A stretch of 64,000 bases of DNA from contig NZ_CP115166.1 of NCBI RefSeq assembly GCF_028622095.1, positions 372,001-436,000 of the forward strand. Direction: 5' to 3'. The notes below the pieces were generated by a model. The model was given only the letters and a program-made list of their open reading frames with translations. It searched no databases and had not been told where the DNA came from. The translations under genes and the position numbers were made by a program. Positions 35,941-43,582 of this stretch are shown piece after piece (the stretch's first letter is position 1; each line of letters starts with the position of its first letter). This DNA comes from Deinococcus aquaticus. Its GTDB lineage: Bacteria > Deinococcota > Deinococci > Deinococcales > Deinococcaceae.

Positions 35941-37188
35941 ATGGAATCTATCACTCCCCCCAGGCGGAATAGGGCGTCCATTGTCCGGCTGTATCCGAAC
36001 GCGGCTCAGACCGAGCGGATCAACCGCACGTTGGGATGCGCCCGGTTCGTCTATAACCACTTCCTTGCCCGCCGCATCGAAACCTACCGCCAGGACGGCA
36101 AGGGCATGACGTACGCCGCGACCGACAAGGCACTGACCCTGCTCAAGCGAGAAGAGGGCACGGCGTGGCTGGCTGAGGTGGACAAGTTCGCGCTGCAACA
36201 GTCCCTGCGCGACCTTGAGCGGGCGTACCAGAACTTCTTCCGCACCGCCGGGAAGTCCGGCAAGAAGGTGGGCTTTCCGAAGTTCAAGAAGAAGCGAACG
36301 GGTGAGGCATACCGCACCCAGTTCACGAACAACAACATCGAGATTGGCGAAGGGCGCATCAAACTCCCCAAATTGGGCTGGGTGAAGACCAGGGGTCAGC
36401 GGGAGGTGCAGGGGAAAATCCTGAACGTCACCGTGCGCCGTGTCCATGAGGGCTACTACGAAGCGTCTGTTCTCTGCGAGGTCGAAATTCCTTACCTGAG
36501 CACTGCGCCCAGGTTCGCGGCAGGTGTGGATGTCGGCATCAAGGACTTTGCCATCGTGACCGATGGCAAGGGGGAGTTTGAACATCATGCGAATCCGAAA
36601 TACTACCGTTCCACCCTGAAGAAGCTCCGAAAGGCTCAGAAAACCCTGTCCCGCCGCAAGAAGGGCAGCGCACGTTACGGGAGAGCAAAAACCACGCTCG
36701 CTCAGATACACAAGCGCGTCGCCAACAAGCGGCAGGACTTCATCCACAAGCTCACGACCTCTCTGGTGCGGGAGTACGAAATCATCTGTACTGAACACCT
36801 CAAGCCCGGCAACATGCGGAAGAATCGCAGGCTGGCACTCAGCATCAGCGACGCAGGCTGGGGCGAGTTCATCCGGCAACTGGAGTACAAGGCGACGTGG
36901 TACGGGCGGATGGTGTCCAAGATCAACCCCTACTTCCCGTCCAGTCAGATGTGCCACGACTGCGGATTCAAGAACCCGGCCGTGAAGAACCTCGCCGTCC
37001 GCGAGTGGACTTGCCCCAACTGTGGCGAGACCCATGACCGAGACGAGAACGCCGCACTGAACATCCGGCGCGAAGGACTGGTGGCCGCTGGGATGTCGGA
37101 CACCCAAAACGCTCATGGAGATTGCGTCAGCCCCGCTTCGGTGGGCAGTGGTCTGCGAAGTGAGAATCACGCGACTTCAGTCGTGTGA
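35941..37188 (+). CDS. tnpB: TnpB, RNA-guided endonuclease (ISDra2-type)
   Basis: 415 residues, close in sequence and length to ISDra2 TnpB (408), the RNA-guided nuclease that helps the element persist by cutting empty donor sites. RuvC acids are all present: Asp 197 (GVDVGIKDF), Glu 285 (TEHLKPGNM), Asp 368 ([10 protein letters not shown]). The zinc ribbon CHDC...CPNC (338, 341, 358, 361) is intact. ATG 35941 is preceded by GGAGGG about 12 bases earlier. The stop codon ends one base before the right end of the element. Likely active as a nuclease. Confidence 0.95.
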   Translation: MESITPPRRNRASIVRLYPNAAQTERINRTLGCARFVYNHFLARRIETYRQDGKGMTYAATDKALTLLKREEGTAWLAEVDKFALQQSLRDLERAYQNFFRTAGKSGKKVGFPKFKKKRTGEAYRTQFTNNNIEIGEGRIKLPKLGWVKTRGQREVQGKILNVTVRRVHEGYYEASVLCEVEIPYLSTAPRFAAGVDVGIKDFAIVTDGKGEFEHHANPKYYRSTLKKLRKAQKTLSRRKKGSARYGRAKTTLAQIHKRVANKRQDFIHKLTTSLVREYEIICTEHLKPGNMRKNRRLALSISDAGWGEFIRQLEYKATWYGRMVSKINPYFPSSQMCHDCGFKNPAVKNLAVREWTCPNCGETHDRDENAALNIRREGLVAAGMSDTQNAHGDCVSPASVGSGLRSENHATSVV

Positions 37189-37205
37189 GGTTCAAGGACA
37201 TTCAG
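37060..37205 (+). ncRNA. Predicted omega/reRNA with guide from flanking repA sequence
   Basis: In ISDra2-type elements the guide RNA is made from the 3' end of tnpB and the right end, and its guide is the roughly 16 bases of flank. By analogy the scaffold would be about 37060-37189 and the guide would begin GTTCAAGGACATTCAG at 37190. The start is a guess; only the right boundary is supported by the sequence. Confidence 0.45.
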
Positions 37206-37250
37206 ATCCTCGCGAAAAACCCTGTCGTTGTCGGTGACTACTGTAGACAC
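37190..37250 (-). pseudogene. repA: RepA, first 20 codons (start side of the split gene)
   Basis: GTG 37250 begins MSTVVTDNDRVFREDLNVLE and then runs into the TnpB element. Joined to base 35776 it continues ERQLGLISIQ in frame, with 454 codons in total. The start lies 51 bases from the first iteron, the usual place for an iteron-controlled rep gene. Confidence 0.75.
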
Positions 37251-37298
37251 GGCCCCTCCGGATGCACCAGTCTACCGGGGTGCGCCCCTGCCGCCTAT

Positions 37299-37627
37299 CC
37301 CGTTATGAATGGGGGGACGGCACCCCGTCATGAATGGGGGGAATACCGGAAAATCCGCGTGAGGAACGCCTTTTTTACTCTTCCGGGATACCCCCCGTTA
37401 TGAATGGGGGAAACCGGGCAGTTCCGTACCGTTCCTGATGGGGGAAACAGGCAGTGCAGGGAGAAATCCGGCTGGCAGAGGCCCGTTGCGAATGAGGGAA
37501 AACTGCCGTTACGAATGGGTGGAACTGGGATTCGCCTACCGTTATGAATGGGGCGCGATGACCCGTCAGAAGCCTCAAACCCCCGTCACGAATGGGGGGA
37601 AACCCCGTTGTGAATGGGGGAAAAACA
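37299..37627 (+). repeat. Plasmid origin iterons (nine copies)
   Basis: Nine direct, imperfect copies of CCGTTATGAATGGGGGAAA. The conserved CGTT/CGTC part of each starts at 37301, 37326, 37396, 37430, 37484, 37507, 37540, 37584 and 37606. Variants include TCATGAATGGGG, TGCGAATGAGGG and TGTGAATGGGGG. All point the same way and lie directly upstream of repA. Spacing varies from 22 to 70 bp, unlike a CRISPR array. This is the expected layout of an iteron-regulated origin; RepA binding is inferred. Confidence 0.85.
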
Positions 37628-37715
37628 CCTGTTTTTTACGTCTGACACGTGCCAACACTTCCCACTGATGTTGTCATTCAATCTTTTACTTTTTTAACTA
37701 CATACTTAATCAACA
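37628..37715. other. AT-rich stretch beside the iterons (possible unwinding element)
   Basis: Runs such as CTGTTTTTTACG, TCAATCTTTTACTTTTTTAAC and TACATACTTAATCAAC stand out strongly in this GC-rich DNA and lie next to the iterons, where an origin would melt. No perfect DnaA box was recognised. The following 37716-38065 holds no gene I can support. Confidence 0.6.
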
Positions 37716-38065
37716 GTCAGAACGCCCTCATGGCTCCCAGGGAGACTGGGTAGCCGAGCCCGCGAGACGCCCTTCCCACCGAAAGGCAGAGCCACTGAGT
37801 CTGTGCAGTTGGCCTGAGGGAGCACCTGTCTGGAGCGTTCTTCCAAACTGAGTACCCTGATCTCCTGAGGTGCAATCCGCCGTCAGGGTCACCCTACAGT
37901 GAGATTTCAGGCCAGAGGTTCATCAGGGCACTGAGCTTGCAGGCAGTCTGAATCTCGAACCGCTGAGTCCCCAGCAGACCTTCTGGCCATCATCTCCCGC
38001 GCAGCAACTTGGAAACCGACGTGCTGAGGGTGGTCAAACCCTCGACCATGTCAGGCAGTCTGGTG

Positions 38066-38317
38066 TCAGCCTTCCGGTCTGACGCCTGGTTCGTAGATCA
38101 AGATGTCGGCAATCTCGACCTCTTTGCCCGTCAACGTTCTCAGACCGTCCAGCACGTTCACGAGTGTGGGCAGATCAATCCGTGAAGGCTCATGGCCGCG
38201 CCTGGCCATGCGGTAGACCGTATTCATGTAGCTCGTCCCCATGGCTTTGCCCAGGGCATACGCCGTGAGCCCATGTTCCGCCAGAAAGTCGGCCAATTTC
38301 CACCGTATTACCGACAT
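38066..38317 (-). CDS. XRE-type helix-turn-helix regulator
   Basis: Small DNA-binding protein of 83 residues: LADFLAEHGLTAYALGKAMG and MNTVYRMARRGHEPSRIDLPTL form a Cro/CI-like helix-turn-helix, followed by LVNVLDGLRTLTGKEVEIADIL, a HTH_26-like ending. ATG 38317 is used because the 15 upstream residues lack homology and signals. Divergent from the unknown gene at 38396 with an 78-base gap, so it probably controls that gene and itself. A plasmid copy or toxin-antitoxin role is possible but not shown. Confidence 0.8.
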   Translation of the reverse strand: MSVIRWKLADFLAEHGLTAYALGKAMGTSYMNTVYRMARRGHEPSRIDLPTLVNVLDGLRTLTGKEVEIADILIYEPGVRPEG

Positions 38318-38384
38318 CCATCCATGCTCACGTATGCGCGGCACGGGCGCTATTCCCTGCACGCATAGTTAGGCGTAGTGGTAA

Positions 38385-38390
38385 TATACT
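38385..38390 (+). promoter_or_regulatory. -10 box of a leaderless promoter
   Basis: TATACT ends five bases before ATG 38396, the placement of a leaderless start in Deinococcus. The bases upstream (CATAGTTAGGCGTAGTGG) are the likely site for the divergent XRE protein. Confidence 0.6.
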
Positions 38391-38395
38391 GAAGC

Positions 38396-39145
38396 ATGAG
38401 CGTTCAGGAACCACAGCGCAGCATTGGCAGAGTCGCCGTCACGGTGGCAGCCCAACTCATCTCCATGCACCACCACCTCGACCAGAAAGATCCCCCCACC
38501 GCCCACCTCCAACGCCTCAACACCGAACTCTGGTCTCAAATTCCCCACCTCATGACCAGAGAAGATGAAGCCGAAGTCTTTGAAGCCGCGCAACACCTGG
38601 CCGCCGAAATCCTTGCCGCTCCGCCCGAAAACCGCCCAGGCCTCTGCGCCGTACGGCTGTGCGACGCCGCCGCATGTATCAACACCAGCGACCCCGTAGA
38701 AGCGGCAAAGAGCCTCCTGTGCCTCGCCAGTTACTACCAAGCACGTCTGCCCTCTGAACCCAATCCCGATAGACCCCCACCCACGATCCGTCCCCTCACC
38801 AGCCGGGAAGACCTGTACCAGGAATTCCTCTCGTTCGTGGGCTGGGAATGTCTGGTCAGGGAACTCGATATCCAGGAGCAGGCCGTCAGCACACAGAACT
38901 GGCTGGACCTGCAGCGTCGATTCCAGTGTCAGGCCAAGCTGGCGCCGCCCCCTTCCCAGCAGGAGAGATACCTCGTTCAGGAGTATCAGCGATCGGTGTC
39001 CACCGTCACGAGTGACGACGACTGGATCTTGGCTTCCATAGAGACGATCGGCGGGAATGTGATTCCTTACCGGTCGCTCACGGCCTGGACGACCGATTCC
39101 TGCCTGGAGGAACTCATCGCGCAACGCCTGCACCTCTTGGGTTGA
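38396..39145 (+). CDS. Hypothetical protein in the plasmid-like segment
   Basis: 249 residues, unrecognised, soluble, no signal or membrane segment. The N-terminal half is helical (VAVTVAAQLISMHHHLDQ, EVFEAAQHLAAEILAA, GLCAVRLCDAAACINT). It is followed by a Pro-rich hinge (PNPDRPPPTIRPL) and a second region (EDLYQEFLSFVGWECL, DDWILASIETIGGNVIPY). The leaderless promoter and divergent XRE neighbour suggest tight regulation. Codon use and lower GC than the chromosome-like genes fit the plasmid segment. Confidence 0.7.
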   Translation: MSVQEPQRSIGRVAVTVAAQLISMHHHLDQKDPPTAHLQRLNTELWSQIPHLMTREDEAEVFEAAQHLAAEILAAPPENRPGLCAVRLCDAAACINTSDPVEAAKSLLCLASYYQARLPSEPNPDRPPPTIRPLTSREDLYQEFLSFVGWECLVRELDIQEQAVSTQNWLDLQRRFQCQAKLAPPPSQQERYLVQEYQRSVSTVTSDDDWILASIETIGGNVIPYRSLTAWTTDSCLEELIAQRLHLLG

Positions 39146-39357
39146 CTGACATCCTCGTGTGCTGAGCGGAGCCGAAGGCCAGACCCCGCTGGATTCGTTC
39201 AGCATGTCGCTGGTTTCAACACACAGAAGACGACGGACCTGTGCCTCCTGCGGCAGGGAAGGTGGACACCAGGCGTCCCGCACCCGGGGAGTCTCCAGCC
39301 GCGTCAACACCCTGCAGTTCCTCTAGCAGTGACGTAACGCGCGGCTCCGCCGGAGTC

Positions 39358-39482
39358 GATCAGTCCGACTGGAGGAACTGGTCGCAGAAAGCGTCTGGGG
39401 GCAGGGGGCGCGCGAACAGGTAACCCTGTCCGGTGGTGCAGCCCAGGTCGAGGAGCATGGCGCGCTGGGCGGCCGTTTCGAT
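39358..39482 (-). pseudogene. EAL phosphodiesterase, C-terminal fragment
   Basis: Encodes TAAQRAMLLDLGCTTGQGYL and FARPLPPDAFCDQFLQSD, the usual C-terminus of an EAL domain, ending at TGA 39358-39360. It is cut from the preceding part (40660-40757) by the IS inserted here. Removing the IS and one copy of TTCGAT rejoins the frame as AEGIE-TAAQ. The 39146-39357 stretch downstream has no gene I can support. Confidence 0.85.
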
Positions 39483-40659
39483 CAAGAGTTTCCACAGGCG
39501 AGGGAATAGCGACCAGCACGAAGGCCCAGGAGGCAGGGGCTTGAAATTCCCCGGTCTCATGGGCCTTTATGCGAAGTGACTATGCCTCGCATCCCCAGCC
39601 TACCGCACAGCATCATCACCGCTCAGCTGAACCGGGTCACCAGCCTCAGTGGCCTCATCCCCTACAGCACCCTGTGTAAAAGTGCCATCTCCAAAGAGAT
39701 GGCGCGGGACTCCTTCGCCTCCACGGAGGACTTCAAGCGTCGAGCCAGGAACGCGCCGGAGGGCGCGTTCCTGGCCATTGATTTCGTCATGGTGCCCCAC
39801 GCCGGACGGACGATGGAAGGCGTGAACTACCACTACAGCGGTCAGGCCCAGACCCGTCTGGGCCATCAGTTCACCTCCGCGGCCCTGGTCAGGTTCGGTG
39901 AAGATCCAGTTCCGTTGCTGGAGCGCTTCAAGGTTTCCCAGGCCCTGCATACAGAGCGCTATCCTTACCGTACAGCGACTCAGGAAATGATCCACGTCGT
40001 CCAGGATTGCCTCGCGGCGGGCGTCCCCATGGCGGGTCTCCTCCTGGATGGGGAGTTCGGGCGGGACGCGGCTGTGACCTTCAGTCGCGAGCATCAGATT
40101 CCGGTATTGATCCGTGCCAAAGCCAATATGACCGTGCAGTTCGAGGGTGAGGGACTCACCCTCGGTGCGCTGAGTCGGCAGTTCCCTCCAGAACGCTGCC
40201 ACCTGTACGCGGAGTTCGGGTGGCGTGTCCGTCGATTGTCGGTCACCCGTGAGGTCGGTGGGTTCGATGTCCTGATCGTGTGGCGCAAGGTGCACGGGGA
40301 GTGGACACGGTTTTTCCTGTTCAGCACGTTTGGTGGTGACGTCACGGTTCGCTCACTGCTGCGGGCCTGGAAGGCCCGCTGGGGAATTGAGGTGATTCAC
40401 CGGTTCTTCAAGCAGAACCTGGGACTGGGACGCTGTCATTGCCGGACGATCCAGGCGCAGGAGAACTGGGTGTGGTGCGTGGTGGAGGCCTTTCACGCGG
40501 TGTTACGGGTGCGTAGGGAAGTACCGGGAATGACGTGGCGGGCCGCACAACGGCAGGCAGCTCAGAATGCCGAAAAGTACGTCCTGACCGGGATGGAGCA
40601 GGACGGCCCCCTGCTTGACGCCGCGTGACACGACATCAGCAGGGAAGTGGAAACTCTTG
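39483..40659 (+). mobile_element. 1177-bp insertion sequence, copy 2
   Basis: Same 13-bp inverted ends (CAAGAGTTTCCAC / GTGGAAACTCTTG) and size as copy 1, opposite orientation. Flanked by a 6-bp target duplication, TTCGAT (39477-39482 and 40660-40665). It interrupts an EAL gene. Together with copy 1 it brackets the repA/iteron segment. Confidence 0.93.
39576..40628 (+). CDS. DDE transposase (IS4/IS701-like), copy 2
   Basis: 350 residues, identical in translation to copy 1. First Asp in AIDFVMVPH, second in LLLDGEFGRD, Glu in WGIEVIHRFFKQ. Complete reading frame, so probably functional. Starts GTG ACT ATG. Confidence 0.92.
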   Translation: MTMPRIPSLPHSIITAQLNRVTSLSGLIPYSTLCKSAISKEMARDSFASTEDFKRRARNAPEGAFLAIDFVMVPHAGRTMEGVNYHYSGQAQTRLGHQFTSAALVRFGEDPVPLLERFKVSQALHTERYPYRTATQEMIHVVQDCLAAGVPMAGLLLDGEFGRDAAVTFSREHQIPVLIRAKANMTVQFEGEGLTLGALSRQFPPERCHLYAEFGWRVRRLSVTREVGGFDVLIVWRKVHGEWTRFFLFSTFGGDVTVRSLLRAWKARWGIEVIHRFFKQNLGLGRCHCRTIQAQENWVWCVVEAFHAVLRVRREVPGMTWRAAQRQAAQNAEKYVLTGMEQDGPLLDAA

Positions 40660-40757
40660 TTCGATGCCTTCGGCGACGACGTCGAGGTCAAGGGCGCGGG
40701 CCAGGGCGATCATGTGCCGCGCGACCCGCTGGCGTCTGGGGTTGCCGTCCAGTCCCC
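40660..40757 (-). pseudogene. EAL phosphodiesterase, internal fragment
   Basis: Encodes GNPRRQRVARHMIALARALD and LDVVAEGIE, the penultimate block of an EAL domain, reading into the IS at 40659. Homology is lost upstream of about 40757 (GVAGGGVPRIL is not EAL-like), so the gene was already 5'-truncated or deleted there. Both pieces together are only the last 75 or so residues. Confidence 0.75.
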
Positions 40758-40894
40758 AGCTGAGAATGCGTGGGACACCGCCTCCGGCCACGCCCTTCAT
40801 CTTCGTTGTGCGTTCACCTTGTAAGGGAACCGTACCGCTCCGGTCACTAGTCTCCGGCCATCTCTGCGCCGACAGGTGGCGCGACAGGCAGGTG

Positions 40895-42301
40895 ATGGTC
40901 TTGGTGTTCAGTTCGTACGTGTTTCTCCTCGTCTTCCTTCCTCTCTTCCTGGTGACGTACGCTCTGACACCGGCCCGCCTGCGGTCATGGACGATCCTGC
41001 TCGGCAGTCTGCTGTTCTACGCGTGGGCGCAACCGGCGGCGCTGGGCCTGCTGGTGGCCGTGATCGTCTTCACGTACCTGATCGGCGGCCGGGTACTGGC
41101 CAGTGCCGGGCGCGTCCGCTGGACGTGGCTGACCCTCGGCGTGACAGGCAACCTTGCCATGCTGGGGTACTTCAAGTACGCGAACATGGCCGCCAGCAGC
41201 GTGAACTCGGTGCGGAACGTGCTGGGCTTCGACGAGTTCACCTGGACGCAGATCGTGCTGCCGGTCGGGCTGTCCTTCTACATCTTCCACGCAATCAGTT
41301 ACCTCGTAGACCTGCACCGCGGCGCGGCGAAGGCCCCGCGGAACATCATCGACTTCGCGGCGTTCGTGAGTCTGTTTCCGCATCTGGTGGCCGGGCCGAT
41401 CCTGCGCTTTCACCTGCTCGCCGATCAGTTCCGCGAGCGGACGCACACGCCAGAGAAATTCGCGCTGGGCGCGCAGCGCGTCATGATCGGGCTGAGCATG
41501 AAAGTCCTGCTGGCCGATCCGCTCGCGCCACTCGTGAACGCCGCGTACACGGCCGCGCGTCCCAGCGCCGACGACGCGTGGCTGGGCAGCGTGGCGTACA
41601 CCCTGCAGCTGTTCTTCGATTTCGCCGGGTACAGCCACATGGCCATCGGGCTGGCCCTGATGCTGGGCTTCCGCTTCCCGGAGAACTTCCTGGATCCGTA
41701 CACGGCGACGTCCATCACGGCGTTCTGGCAGCGCTGGCACGTGAGTCTGGGCACGTTCCTGCGGGAGTACGTGTACATCCCCCTGGGCGGCAACCGGCAC
41801 GGACTGACCCGCACGAACCTGAACCTGTTCCTGACCATGGCGGTCGGCGGTCTGTGGCACGGCGCAAACTGGACGTTCGTGCTGTGGGGCATGTGGAACG
41901 GCGCGTTCCTGGTGCTGGAGCGCGTCCTGAGCAAGAAGTTCGGCCGTCCGCCGCCGCCCGCGTGGTACGCCGTGCCGAAAGTCATGCTGATCGTGATCCT
42001 GGGCCGCGTGCTGTTCCGCAGTGAGAACGTCGCGCACGCCGGCGAGGTGTACCGCGGGCTGGCCGGACTGAACGGCGCGGCCCTCACGCCCGACGTGGCC
42101 CTGACCGTGACGCCCGAACGGCTGGCCGTGATGCTCGCGGGCGTGGCCGTCGTGTACGGCGCGCCGCTCTGGAACCGCCGCGCCGCGCCGCAATCCGCGC
42201 TGCGGACCGCGCCACAGTACGCCCTGATTCCGGTGTTCCTGCTGGCCGTCGCTACCCTCGCCGCGCAGCAGTACGCGCCGTTCCTGTACTTCCAGTTCTG
42301 A
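40895..42301 (+). CDS. algI: MBOAT O-acyltransferase (AlgI-like)
   Basis: Inner-membrane acyltransferase that passes acetyl groups across the membrane for exopolysaccharide O-acetylation. 468 residues, normal for AlgI, with about ten membrane helices. Signatures: LPVGLSFYIFHAISYLVDL, VAGPILRFHLL, FDFAGYSHMAIGLALMLGF, the active-site pair FWQRWHVSLGTFLREYVYIP and GGLWHGANWTFVLWG. ATG 40895 is chosen because upstream codons encode unrelated Arg/Ser-rich sequence. First gene of a four-gene acetylation operon. Confidence 0.92.
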   Translation: MVLVFSSYVFLLVFLPLFLVTYALTPARLRSWTILLGSLLFYAWAQPAALGLLVAVIVFTYLIGGRVLASAGRVRWTWLTLGVTGNLAMLGYFKYANMAASSVNSVRNVLGFDEFTWTQIVLPVGLSFYIFHAISYLVDLHRGAAKAPRNIIDFAAFVSLFPHLVAGPILRFHLLADQFRERTHTPEKFALGAQRVMIGLSMKVLLADPLAPLVNAAYTAARPSADDAWLGSVAYTLQLFFDFAGYSHMAIGLALMLGFRFPENFLDPYTATSITAFWQRWHVSLGTFLREYVYIPLGGNRHGLTRTNLNLFLTMAVGGLWHGANWTFVLWGMWNGAFLVLERVLSKKFGRPPPPAWYAVPKVMLIVILGRVLFRSENVAHAGEVYRGLAGLNGAALTPDVALTVTPERLAVMLAGVAVVYGAPLWNRRAAPQSALRTAPQYALIPVFLLAVATLAAQQYAPFLYFQF

Positions 42302-42310
42302 GGTGATGAC

Positions 42311-43513
42311 GTGACCACCAACCCCCCCACCCACACGGCGGCACCGGCAACAGCGGGCACAGTCAGTACAGCTGCGGGCAGCGCCCGTCCGTCCGCCCGA
42401 CTGGTTGATCAGCTGCGCGCAGCGGCCCGGCTGCCGCGCCCGCTGCTGCTGACCGGCGGGACGTTCCTGCTGCTGATCTCCGGCGGTCTGATCGCCGCCA
42501 CACGCGCCGCCCTGACACCCGACCCGCGCCACGCCGTGCCCGTCAGCGGGGATGCACTGCGGAGCGGCAAGACGTTCCACGCCCTGGAAGCTCACCTGGA
42601 CGCCAACCTGCCAGGACGGGACGCGCTGATCGCCACGGCCAATACGGCGCGGTACCTGACGGTGCGCGGCGGCACGGACGAGGTCCGCCTGGGACGGGAC
42701 GGCTGGTTGTTCCTGACCTCGGAATTCGCGGCGCACCCGCAGGCGCAGCGCCGCCTCACGGCCCGCGCGGACCTGACCGCGCAGCTGTCACGGAACCTCG
42801 CGGCGCGCGGCGTGACCCTGCTGGTCGCCGTGAGCCCCAACAAGAGCCGCGTGCAAGCCGCGCAGCTGCCCGGCGGCGCCCTGCCCGGCTGGGTGGACGC
42901 CCGCCAGTACGAGACGTACCAGGCGATGCTGCGCGCGCGGGGCGTGGCGACCGCCGACCTAGTCACGCCGATGCTGGCCGTCGCCGCAAAGACCGCGCAG
43001 TACTACCGCACCGACACCCACTGGAATCAGGACGGCGCGCGCACCGCCGCGCAGGCGACCGCGCAGGCCGTCCGGACCGTTGCGGCGGACCTGCCCGTCT
43101 CGACCTTCACCACCACCCACGCGCCCGAAACGGCCCGCCCCGGCGACCTGCTGAACCTGATGGGCCTCCAGCACGTCCCGGACGCCCTGCGCCCCCACGC
43201 GGACCGCGAGGCGACCGAAACCACGCTCGGCAGCGGCGCCGGCGGCCTGCTCGGCGCGGCCCCGCAGGTCATGCTGGCCGGCAGCAGCTACGGCCTGCGC
43301 GGCAACTACGCCGGGGCGCTGCAGGAAGCGCTGGGCAGCGCCGTCCTGAACGTCAGCCGCGAAGGCGCGGACTTCAGCGGCAGCCTCCGCCCGGCCCTGA
43401 GCGACCCGGCCTTCCTGGACAGCCCGCCCCGCGTGCTGATCTGGGAGATCCCGCAGCGCTTCCTGCCGCTCCCACTGGCCGGGGAGGACCAGCGTCCCTT
43501 CGACGTTCCCTGA
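42311..43513 (+). CDS. AlgJ/AlgX-like SGNH O-acetyltransferase
   Basis: Predicted periplasmic enzyme that transfers acetyl from the AlgI product to polysaccharide. 400 residues with one N-terminal membrane helix (LLLTGGTFLLLISGGLIAA). The SGNH-like pieces are LGRDGWLFLTSE, YRTDTHWNQDGA (Asp-x-His dyad) and MLAGSSYGLRGN (nucleophile Ser). GTG 42311 is used: ATG 42304 stops after two codons, and GAGGTGA lies just before the GTG. Only nine bases after algI. AlgJ versus AlgX cannot be decided from motifs. Confidence 0.85.
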   Translation: MTTNPPTHTAAPATAGTVSTAAGSARPSARLVDQLRAAARLPRPLLLTGGTFLLLISGGLIAATRAALTPDPRHAVPVSGDALRSGKTFHALEAHLDANLPGRDALIATANTARYLTVRGGTDEVRLGRDGWLFLTSEFAAHPQAQRRLTARADLTAQLSRNLAARGVTLLVAVSPNKSRVQAAQLPGGALPGWVDARQYETYQAMLRARGVATADLVTPMLAVAAKTAQYYRTDTHWNQDGARTAAQATAQAVRTVAADLPVSTFTTTHAPETARPGDLLNLMGLQHVPDALRPHADREATETTLGSGAGGLLGAAPQVMLAGSSYGLRGNYAGALQEALGSAVLNVSREGADFSGSLRPALSDPAFLDSPPRVLIWEIPQRFLPLPLAGEDQRPFDVP

Positions 43514-43582
43514 CGCCCCGTCACCGGACGTCCTCCCCTACCTAACGCTCTTTACGCCCTGTCCCTCACCTGGAGACCCACC

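Larger units (their letters stand above)
35777..37189 (+). mobile_element. ISDra2-like IS200/IS605 element carrying tnpB only
   Basis: 1413 bp, inserted immediately 3' of TTGAC (35772-35776), close to the TTGAT target of ISDra2. Left-end hairpin at 35782-35821 (AGGGGC.CAAGCCC / GGGCTTGCCCCT). The right-end hairpin near 37168-37187 shares the GACTTCAGTC core in inverted form. No target duplication, as expected for the family. No tnpA is present, so movement would need a transposase in trans. The boundaries are set by the fact that removing these bases restores repA without losing or gaining a base. Confidence 0.88.

Noticed and set aside
35806..37170. 454-residue minus-strand frame opposite tnpB
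   Set aside because: TnpB on the plus strand has all catalytic residues; the antisense frame has none and begins and ends within the element.
37299..37627. CRISPR-like array of short repeats
   Set aside because: Spacing is irregular (22-70 bp), repeats are imperfect and lie beside a rep gene, with no cas genes; they are iterons.
31550..40659. Composite transposon mobilised as a unit by the two IS copies
   Set aside because: Copy 2 has its own 6-bp target duplication, so it inserted alone; the outer flanks of the pair do not match.
40985..42736. 583-residue minus-strand frame opposite algI
   Set aside because: Gln/Arg/Val-rich without motifs and crosses the boundary of two real genes.
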